6,192 nucleotides of DNA. Source: Verrucomicrobiota bacterium (GTDB lineage Bacteria > Verrucomicrobiota > Verrucomicrobiia > Limisphaerales > UBA1096). Below, piece after piece: positions 1 to 5,552 of this stretch (its first letter is position 1; every line of letters begins with the position of its first letter). Both the position numbers and the translations under genes were made by a program. The notes under the pieces were generated by a model. It did no database searches. It saw nothing but the letters and a program-made list of their open reading frames with translations, and was not told the origin of the DNA. The stretch is taken from assembly GCA_030747575.1 (NCBI GenBank), contig JASLKI010000399.1, forward strand, positions 1 through 6,192. The letters run 5' to 3'.

Positions 1-159
1 AATGCCGCGATAGCCATCGTCCTTCGTGTTGAGTGTCATGCGATCTTCCGCAAAAGAGGCAGAAGCAGTCAGGAGAATTCCCAGCGTGAAGATCAGGTGG
101 TACTGTCTTGGCACTGCGGGAATTCTCCGCGTGCGTTTGAGATTTTTAAGGAAAAACAT
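1..159 (-). CDS. Exported BNR_4-like (neuraminidase-like) protein, N-terminal part only
   Basis: Partial gene that runs off the left edge; 53 codons are visible from an ATG at 159–157. The protein opens with a basic stretch (KNLKRTRR), then a hydrophobic segment LIFTLGILLTASASFA ending in a good signal peptidase I site (SFA|ED, residues 35–39). The mature part ends with TLNTKDDGYRGI. From memory of the family, a DGYRGIWY-like motif opens many BNR_4 (PF15892) proteins of planctomycetes and verrucomicrobia, which are putative exported carbohydrate-active beta-propellers. Only about 16 mature residues are present, so the family call is tentative; the export signal is firm. The start is ambiguous: a GTG at 114–112 has a GGAGA nine bases upstream and would give a more usual 22-residue signal peptide. 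The gene is divergent from the DUF3472 gene and may share its control region. Confidence 0.7.
   Translation of the reverse strand, partial: MFFLKNLKRTRRIPAVPRQYHLIFTLGILLTASASFAEDRMTLNTKDDGYRGI
72..128. repeat. 11-base perfect inverted repeat inside the BNR_4-like gene start
   Basis: GGAGAATTCCC at 72–82 is the exact reverse complement of GGGAATTCTCC at 118–128, with 35 bases between the arms. Each arm holds GAATTC and is itself nearly palindromic. In the minus-strand transcript the arms could pair, burying the GGAGA that precedes the alternative GTG start (114–112) and placing that GTG in the loop. The arms lie in codons for RRIPA and LGILL, so chance is possible. Confidence 0.6.
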
Positions 160-257
160 CTCGACGGTTGGTGGTGGATGACGGATAGCTGGGCGAGAGC
201 TGGTTGCGCAGATTTATCCAACGCACTTGGTGCCTGCAAGCCGAATTGCACACTCTC
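160..257. promoter_or_regulatory. Divergent intergenic region, probable promoters for both flanking genes
   Basis: These 98 bases separate two genes that point away from each other, so at least one promoter should lie here. No convincing -35/-10 pair was found. The best minus-strand candidate is TTGGAT and TATCCG with 17 bases between, each matching the consensus at only three of six positions. A hexamer AGCTGG occurs twice, at 187–192 and 198–203, eleven bases apart, which could be a pair of binding half-sites, but it is short. The role is inferred from gene orientation rather than from a motif. Confidence 0.4.
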
Positions 258-1391
258 ATGATGAACAGATTCTCCCTGACGTTTGTACTGCTGTCCACTG
301 CATTCGTTGTCGTTGCGCAAAATTCCGCGCCGTCGTCGCACTTTGTTTTTGACGACCGATTCGACGGCGACATCGTGATCAACGAAGTCCGCGTCCCCAA
401 ATCGGGCGAGGCGATGTACACCTACTACGAGGCGCTTGGCTGGCGGGGCAGAGCGGCCGGATACGCGGGGATTCAGGCGCACCCGAAGGGGCACATCTAC
501 ATTTTTTCCATCTGGGACCACAAGGAACACACCGCCCCGATTCGAGCCGTGCATCGGGGTGCGGGAACGCTGACGGAAAAATTCGGCGGCGAGGGAACCG
601 GTCTAAAGTCGTGGAACTTTGAATTGGGCTGGGAAACCGATACTTGGTACACGCTGGTATCCCGCGCTTGGCCAATCGGTGAGCACACTTTTTACGGCTA
701 TTGGGTGCGCTCAGGAAAGACAGGGCAGTGGACGCATTTGGTGACGATGGACGTCGCGACAAAGGAGGCGTTTTTCAAGGGCAGCACGGATGCGTTCATC
801 GAGGACTGGGTCAACACCGGCAGCAAACCGCGAACGACGAACCTGCGGGGCGGGTGGAAGCGCAAGCTAGATGGCGAATGGCATGCGTTCGTCGGCGGGC
901 GCTACTCGGTGAACCGGTGGGATCTAGTGCCGGGGAAGCGTTCGTTCAATTTCAAGACGAACTGGGATGGCGGCGTTGCCAGCGATGATGACGGTTCCTT
1001 TTATTTCATGACCGCCGGTGGCCGAGGCACTAAGCCAAGCGCGGACAACCCGTCGCAGCATAAGATCAATCGAAAGGACACCAAACCGAAGTATGAGGCG
1101 ATCAAACTGAAATCGGCCAAGATGCGCTTGGCCGAGCAAGGTAAACTTGTTGTCACTTGGGAAACGGATTCACAAACATTGCCACAGTTTGGCTTTAAAA
1201 TAACTGGCCACGATAATCCATCTGGTCAGGGAGAGCCGCTGTTTCTGCTTGAGAGTGTGGAGCCGCATGCGCGGCGTGCGGAATTGCCCATGCAAGAAGC
1301 GCTTGGCCAAGCACAGGTTTTTGTTCGGATTCGTTGTTTGGATATTCTGGATAATGAGTCTCCAGTTCTCTCTCTAAATCTGGACGATTGA
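258..1391 (+). CDS. Exported DUF3472 domain protein
   Basis: A 377-residue protein. Residues 1–20 form a Sec signal peptide (MMNRF, a hydrophobic core, VVA|Q). The body matches DUF3472 (PF11958) as I know it: GYAGIQ (68–73), FSIWD (83–87), FGGEGTG (109–115), an aromatic-rich strand region and FIEDW (180–184). The biochemical role of DUF3472 is not established; it is often found in exported, probably carbohydrate-related proteins. The usual N-terminal DUF5077 is absent; only about 40 residues precede the core. The last 90 or so residues (KLVVTWE onward) look like a beta-sandwich resembling fibronectin type III, which is inference. The start is set at the ATG-ATG pair at 258/261 because it begins the signal peptide; a TTG at 204 would add 18 polar residues in front. 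No Shine-Dalgarno sequence is evident. The next gene follows on the same strand after 71 bases. Confidence 0.88.
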   Translation: MMNRFSLTFVLLSTAFVVVAQNSAPSSHFVFDDRFDGDIVINEVRVPKSGEAMYTYYEALGWRGRAAGYAGIQAHPKGHIYIFSIWDHKEHTAPIRAVHRGAGTLTEKFGGEGTGLKSWNFELGWETDTWYTLVSRAWPIGEHTFYGYWVRSGKTGQWTHLVTMDVATKEAFFKGSTDAFIEDWVNTGSKPRTTNLRGGWKRKLDGEWHAFVGGRYSVNRWDLVPGKRSFNFKTNWDGGVASDDDGSFYFMTAGGRGTKPSADNPSQHKINRKDTKPKYEAIKLKSAKMRLAEQGKLVVTWETDSQTLPQFGFKITGHDNPSGQGEPLFLLESVEPHARRAELPMQEALGQAQVFVRIRCLDILDNESPVLSLNLDD

Positions 1392-1462
1392 AAACCTACA
1401 TGCCATCGTTCGCCGGGAACTCATGACGCAGAACGGGCCGTGAACGAGAATATTAAATGTAA
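1392..1462 (+). promoter_or_regulatory. Gap before the cytochrome-like gene; possible weak promoter
   Basis: This 71-base gap shows no hairpin followed by a T-run, so no intrinsic terminator separates the DUF3472 gene from the next one. An AT-rich patch, AATATTAAAT at 1449–1458, contains four-of-six matches to a -10 box (TATTAA at 1451–1456), but no good -35 sits at the right distance. If that box were used, transcription would begin close to the GTG start and the message would be nearly leaderless. This is only a suggestion; readthrough from the gene upstream is equally possible. Confidence 0.25.
1457..1462 (+). other. ATG-TAA start-stop directly before the GTG start
   Basis: ATG at 1457–1459 is followed at once by TAA at 1460–1462, and then by the GTG start of the large gene at 1463, all in one frame. 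It reads as a minimal start-stop element, or as the remains of an original ATG start interrupted by a stop two codons before the present one. The sequence is plain; any function is inference. Confidence 0.5.
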
Positions 1463-4108
1463 GTGAAAAGACTCATTGCAACCATTTCGATAGCAGCACT
1501 TGGATTGCAAACAGCCGTGGCTGCAGAGAAAGTGGAGGCTGATCTACTCTTTGCGAGGAAAGTGCTACCGCTCTTTAAGGCCAAGTGTCTGGCCTGTCAT
1601 GGTGAGGACCCAAAGAAAAAGCTGAAAGGAGACTTCGATATGCGCAGCCGCGCGGGCCTGCTTAAGGGCGGTGAAAGCGAGGAACCCTCGATCGTCCCCG
1701 GCAAACCACTTCAAAGTCCGTTGTATCTAGCTGTCACGCGCGAACATGAGGATGACTGGGAGTCGATGCCACCCAAGGAGAATGACAAGCTAAGCACGGT
1801 GCAAGTGGCATACATAAAGGATTGGATTGTCGGTGGTGCGCCCTGGCCGGATGTGAAGCAGATTGCAGAACTGCTGAAGCAGCAGGATCCGTGGGCGCTC
1901 GAAGACGGCTTGCGGGTAAAGACCAGCGGTGGCTTGAGCGAGGATTGGACTAATCGAAAATATGATCCAAAGAATCTATGGGCATATCAACCGGTGAAAC
2001 GCCCTCCGGCACCGATGGATTCCGCCAACGCAATCGATGCCTTTATCAGCGTTGGTATACCTAACGGACTGAAGCCGGCTCCTGAAGCGGATCGTTTGAC
2101 TCTTATTCGTCGGGCGACTTTTGACCTGACCGGTTTACCGCCTACACCGGAAGAGATTGAATTTTTCGTAAACGATATCAAACCGGATGCTTACAAGCGC
2201 CTCATTGAGCGGTTGTTGGAAACTCACCATTACGGTGAGCAGTGGGGGAGGCATTGGCTGGATGTGGTGCGCTATGCGGACAGTGGCGGTTTTGCCAATG
2301 ACTTCGAGCGCCCGAACGCTTGGCGCTATCGCGACTACGTTATTCGTTCCTTTAATGAAGACAAGTCGTACGATCAGTTCATTCGTGAGCAGATTGCGGG
2401 CGATGAGATTGATCCAAATAGTACGGAAAACAAAATTGCGGTCGGTTTTCTGCGGATGGGGCCCTGGGAGCAGACGGGCATGTCGGTGGCGGCGGTGACG
2501 CGGCAGTTTTTCCTTGATGATGTGACCGATTCTGTTGGACAGGTTTTTCTTGGCCATGCCTTGCAGTGTGCCCGTTGTCATGATCATAAATTTGACCCGA
2601 TACCCACTCGTGACTACTACTCGATGCAGGCAGTGTTCGCAAATACACAATTCGCCGAAGTGAATGCGGCATTCCAGCCAGGTGAAAATAGGGATGGCTT
2701 CGAGGTTCACAAAAAATATCACCAACTTCGTAACGACGAAAACAAGCGAATGCTGGGCGGTCTGCCAAAGGAACGGGTGACACCGAATGATTTTGGTCGT
2801 GAACGACTCGGGCGCAAGTGGAGCACGCTGTTCAGTTGGGGATTGGATCGTTACCGACCCATTGCGTTTACTGTTTACAATGGCAAAACGCGCTTTCAGA
2901 AAAAAGTCGCTACCCGACAGCAAAAGCTGGCGAGTGATCTAGGCGCTAAAACGCCTCCGGAAAAGACGGCCATCCTGACCGGTGGCGACTTGTTTTCGCC
3001 TGCTGATCCAGTCGAGCCGGGTGCGTTAAGTGTTGTTGGGCTTAAAACTGACATTCCCAGGGAAGTGAATGGGCGCCGCATAGCCTTGGCGAAGTGGATA
3101 ACACATAAGGACAATCCGTTAACGGCGCGTGTGATGGTGAATCGTGTTTGGCAGTATCATTTTGGGCGCGGCTTGGTGGGGAACCCAAATAATTTCGGAG
3201 CCACCGGGAAGAAGCCGACGCATCCGGAGCTGCTCGATTGGTTGGCGTCGGAATTCATGGCCAAAGGCTGGTCGGTAAAACAGCTGCATCGGCTCATTAT
3301 GACATCCGATACGTATCGTCGAGTGAGCACATATCCAACGCCGGAGCGCTTGGCTAAGCTGGATTCTGAAGGCAATAGCTATGCCGTATTCCGACCGCGC
3401 CGCTTGGTTGCTGAGGAATTGCGCGATGCGATGCTGGCGGTGACGGGTGAACTGAACCGAAAACCGGGCGGTATTCCGGCTCGTCCGGATATGAACCTGG
3501 AAGCGGCGCTTCAGCCGCGGATGATCATGGGCACCTTCGCCCCGAGCTATGTTCCGGATACAAAACCGGATCAGCGTAATCGTCGCTCGGTTTACGCTCT
3601 CAAGCTACGCGGCCAACGGGATCCGTTCATGACTACCTTCAATCAACCTGGCCCGGACAAATCCTGTGAATTGCGCGACAGCTCCAATGTGACACCGCAG
3701 GTGTTCACGCTCTTCAACAGCGAGGAATCCGCTGACCGCGCCCTGGCATTTGCGGCGCGGGTTCTCAAGGAAACCAAGGGCGATGGTGAAGCGGTTAGCC
3801 GGGTGTTCCGGCTTGCGTTCGGTCGTGTACCGAACAAGGCCGAGGCTGGTGATGCCCTGCAACTTTGGAAGGAAACGACTGAAGAGCAAGCCAAGCGCAA
3901 CCCTAAACCCCGCACGTATCCGACCGAGGTGGTTCGTTCGGCAAACGAGGAGAATACCGGCCAGACGTTTACATTTGTGGAGAAACTTTTTGAGTATCAG
4001 GATTACCAGCCAGACCTTCAACCGAATCAGGTCGATGCGCGAACACGTGGTTTCGCTGACCTGTGTTTGAGTTTGCTCAATGCAAATGAATTTTTGTACG
4101 TTTATTAG
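1463..4108 (+). CDS. PSCyt1–DUF1549–DUF1553 (PSD1) cytochrome c-like exported protein
   Basis: An 881-residue protein, within the usual size range of the family. Residues 1–21 are a Sec signal peptide (MKRLIATIS...AVAA|E). A PSCyt1 (PF07635) cytochrome-like domain spans about 30–128, with a CLACH heme motif (C42, C45, H46) and MPP at 102–104, whose Met could be a distal ligand. DUF1549/PSCyt2 (PF07583) spans about 190–395: IDAFI, RRATFDLTGLPPTPEE (216–231), WGRHWLDVVRYADS (261–274), then a second CXXCH, CARCHDHKFDPI (369–380). DUF1553/PSD1 (PF07587) spans about 535–875: NPLTARVMVNRVWQYHFGRGL (551–571, split here as two runs: NPLTARVMVN and RVWQYHFGRGL), HPELLDWLASEF, RPRRLVAEELRDAML, and the end ADLCLSLLNANEFLY. 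The family is abundant in planctomycetes and verrucomicrobia; its reaction is unknown, though an exported redox role is likely. The start is GTG with no Shine-Dalgarno sequence. The 3' end overlaps the sulfatase gene. Confidence 0.93.
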   Translation: MKRLIATISIAALGLQTAVAAEKVEADLLFARKVLPLFKAKCLACHGEDPKKKLKGDFDMRSRAGLLKGGESEEPSIVPGKPLQSPLYLAVTREHEDDWESMPPKENDKLSTVQVAYIKDWIVGGAPWPDVKQIAELLKQQDPWALEDGLRVKTSGGLSEDWTNRKYDPKNLWAYQPVKRPPAPMDSANAIDAFISVGIPNGLKPAPEADRLTLIRRATFDLTGLPPTPEEIEFFVNDIKPDAYKRLIERLLETHHYGEQWGRHWLDVVRYADSGGFANDFERPNAWRYRDYVIRSFNEDKSYDQFIREQIAGDEIDPNSTENKIAVGFLRMGPWEQTGMSVAAVTRQFFLDDVTDSVGQVFLGHALQCARCHDHKFDPIPTRDYYSMQAVFANTQFAEVNAAFQPGENRDGFEVHKKYHQLRNDENKRMLGGLPKERVTPNDFGRERLGRKWSTLFSWGLDRYRPIAFTVYNGKTRFQKKVATRQQKLASDLGAKTPPEKTAILTGGDLFSPADPVEPGALSVVGLKTDIPREVNGRRIALAKWITHKDNPLTARVMVNRVWQYHFGRGLVGNPNNFGATGKKPTHPELLDWLASEFMAKGWSVKQLHRLIMTSDTYRRVSTYPTPERLAKLDSEGNSYAVFRPRRLVAEELRDAMLAVTGELNRKPGGIPARPDMNLEAALQPRMIMGTFAPSYVPDTKPDQRNRRSVYALKLRGQRDPFMTTFNQPGPDKSCELRDSSNVTPQVFTLFNSEESADRALAFAARVLKETKGDGEAVSRVFRLAFGRVPNKAEAGDALQLWKETTEEQAKRNPKPRTYPTEVVRSANEENTGQTFTFVEKLFEYQDYQPDLQPNQVDARTRGFADLCLSLLNANEFLYVY

Positions 4109-5552
4109 GAGATTGAAAAGCATCATCACAGTTTTGTTTTGTTTGAGTGTTTCTTTGATCGGGGCGAAGAAGAAGCCGAACATCATCTTTATCTTTATCG
4201 ATGACCAAGGGTACTACGATTTGGGTTGTTATGGCGCGGCGGAGGTCAAGACACCGCGGATCGATGCGATGGCGAAGGCGGGAACACGGTTTACCGATTA
4301 CTACGCAGCGGCTCCGATTTGCAGCCCGTCACGCGCGGGCCTGTTGACAGGGTGTTACCCGCGACGGGTCGGCAACCACATTTGGGTGCATCGCGCCGAT
4401 TCGCGATCGGGGATTCATACCGACGAATTGACGATTGCCGAGTTGCTGAAGGCGGTCGGCTACGCCACCGCCTGCATCGGCAAATGGCATCTTGGGTTTC
4501 ACGAGCCATTTCTGCCGCGGAATCAGGGGTTCGATCACTATTTCGGCCTGCTGCACAATCTTGACCCGGTTGAGATTGTCTATTTCGAGGATAAAGGTGG
4601 TGTCCCCCTGATGCGAGATGACAAGGTCGTCAAGCGCCCGGCCGATCCCGAGGAATTGACAAAGCTTTACACCGACGAGGCCATTGGGTTTATTGAGAAG
4701 AACAAAGAAGGCCCGTTCTTTCTCTACCTGCCCCACACCATGCTGCACTACCCGCTGGGTGTAAGTGAGAAATTCAATGGCAGCTCAAACTGGGGCGAAT
4801 ACGGCGACGCGATTCAGGAGCTCGATTACAATGTCGGCCGCATCTTTGATGCGCTTAAACGGCTGGGTATTGATGACAACACGATTGTCATCTACGCCTC
4901 AGACAACGGGCGCGGGCCGGGTCGCACGCCGCAACAGAAGATTCGCGGGCGCAAGCTCTCGACCTACGAAGGCGGCATTCGCGTGCCCGCAATCGCTTGG
5001 GGGCCGGGACTGGGATTGCAGGCGGGCAAGGAATCACTGGCGGTCGTGCGCGCGATGGACTGGTATCCCACGCTCGCCACCTTCGCGGGCATCAAGGTTC
5101 CCGAGGGTCGGGTGATTGACGGGCGCGACATCAGCCCCCTCTTGAAGGGCGATACCAAGGTCGTGCCGCCTCCGGGAATAAAAAAATCGCTAAACGCATC
5201 AGTCCCGCTTCGTCGTCGGTGGGATCCGCCCGGTGAGTGGAAGCCCTTGATTGGTCGCAACGAATATAACGACGCATTTTTCTATCACGGCAGCCAGGGC
5301 GCACTGGCCGCGGTGCGCTGGCGCAATTGGAAACTTTATTTGAATCCGAGTCTTCAGCTCTATGATCTTGGCAAAGACCCCGGGGAGTCGAAGCTCGCGC
5401 GCAATCGAGAAATTATCCGGAAGCTGCGTGGCATGGCGATTATGTTTCAGGAAGAAATGCGGCTCGACGCTCGTCCGGCGGGAGAAGCTCCACCTCAACC
5501 TCACACCGACGTGCAAAATCTAATACAGCGCCACGAAGTAAAAAAGCCATGA
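4080..5552 (+). CDS. Exported type I (Cys-type) sulfatase
   Basis: A 490-residue sulfatase (PF00884, alkaline phosphatase superfamily), which hydrolyses sulfate esters, here probably on a glycan. Visible active-site features: metal ligands D41-D42 (IDDQG); CSPSR at 81–85, whose C81 would be converted to formylglycine; GKWHLG (134–139) with K135 and H137; H219; D275-N276 (ASDNG); K292 in the stretch RKLSTYEGGIRVP. The C-terminal part is typical: AVRWRNWKLY, LYDLGKDPGE. Length is normal. The N-terminus is RRLK, then SIITVLFCLSVSLIGA|K, a Sec signal peptide. The start is uncertain: ATG 4080 or ATG 4086 overlaps the gene before it; TTG 4113 would give a neat 18-residue signal peptide. No formylglycine-generating enzyme gene lies in the window. 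The substrate cannot be told. The stop overlaps the DUF1501 start as ATGA, which suggests translational coupling. Confidence 0.95.
   Translation: MQMNFCTFIRRLKSIITVLFCLSVSLIGAKKKPNIIFIFIDDQGYYDLGCYGAAEVKTPRIDAMAKAGTRFTDYYAAAPICSPSRAGLLTGCYPRRVGNHIWVHRADSRSGIHTDELTIAELLKAVGYATACIGKWHLGFHEPFLPRNQGFDHYFGLLHNLDPVEIVYFEDKGGVPLMRDDKVVKRPADPEELTKLYTDEAIGFIEKNKEGPFFLYLPHTMLHYPLGVSEKFNGSSNWGEYGDAIQELDYNVGRIFDALKRLGIDDNTIVIYASDNGRGPGRTPQQKIRGRKLSTYEGGIRVPAIAWGPGLGLQAGKESLAVVRAMDWYPTLATFAGIKVPEGRVIDGRDISPLLKGDTKVVPPPGIKKSLNASVPLRRRWDPPGEWKPLIGRNEYNDAFFYHGSQGALAAVRWRNWKLYLNPSLQLYDLGKDPGESKLARNREIIRKLRGMAIMFQEEMRLDARPAGEAPPQPHTDVQNLIQRHEVKKP
4107..4112 (+). promoter_or_regulatory. AGGAGA Shine-Dalgarno-like site at the cytochrome-like/sulfatase junction
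   Basis: AGGAGA is the best ribosome-binding match in the plus-strand part of the window and shares its first two bases with the TAG stop of the upstream gene. It lies downstream of the ATG codons at 4080 and 4086, and directly touches an in-frame TTG at 4113, which is closer than the normal 5–9 base spacing. It therefore fits no candidate start well. It may hold terminating ribosomes for restart at TTG 4113, or be chance. Confidence 0.35.
5540..5546 (+). other. A-AAA-AAG heptamer phased for -1 frameshifting
   Basis: The heptamer A AAA AAG covers the last base of a GTA codon (487), AAA (488) and AAG (489) of the sulfatase, exactly the phase required for a -1 slip. A slipped ribosome would read GCC, then the ATG at 5549 in the DUF1501 frame, giving a sulfatase–DUF1501 fusion. 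The sequence matches the known dnaX-type slippery site. No Shine-Dalgarno-like stimulator lies upstream, and downstream there is only a weak stem (CCGT 5557–5560 with ACGG 5571–5574). Whether it is used is unknown. Confidence 0.3.

Noticed and set aside
204..257. TTG at 204 as an upstream start of the DUF3472 gene
   Set aside because: It would place 18 polar and basic residues before a complete signal peptide that begins at the ATG pair 258/261.
93..554. Minus-strand open frame of 153 codons crossing the divergent gap
   Set aside because: It is antisense to the DUF3472 signal peptide and core and out of frame with the BNR_4-like gene, and has no family features.
1407..1446. CGTTC and GAACG copies in the gap as a terminator or operator
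   Set aside because: The possible stems have only four or five pairs with competing partners and no T-run, so they are too weak to call.
2135..2923. Minus-strand open frame of 262 codons
   Set aside because: It lies wholly antisense to the well-supported DUF1549/DUF1553 gene, has no recognisable domain, and its composition is a mirror of the coding strand.
4113..4141. TTGAAA at 4113 as a -35 box of an internal promoter
   Set aside because: No -10-like hexamer occurs 16–18 bases downstream; the sequence there is GTTTTG-like.
4101..4160. Twin-arginine or lipoprotein signal on the sulfatase (RRLK, LFC)
   Set aside because: The sequence after RR does not match the Tat consensus, and LFC is not a lipobox; a plain Sec signal fits better.
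3605..4186. Minus-strand open frame of 193 codons across the cytochrome-like/sulfatase junction
   Set aside because: It is a shadow of two solid genes, and the protein shows no domain or signal peptide.
5180..5186. Run of seven A bases in the sulfatase as a slippage site
   Set aside because: The codons around it (GIKKSLN) continue the family alignment smoothly, and a slip would only truncate the protein; nothing supports a programmed event here.
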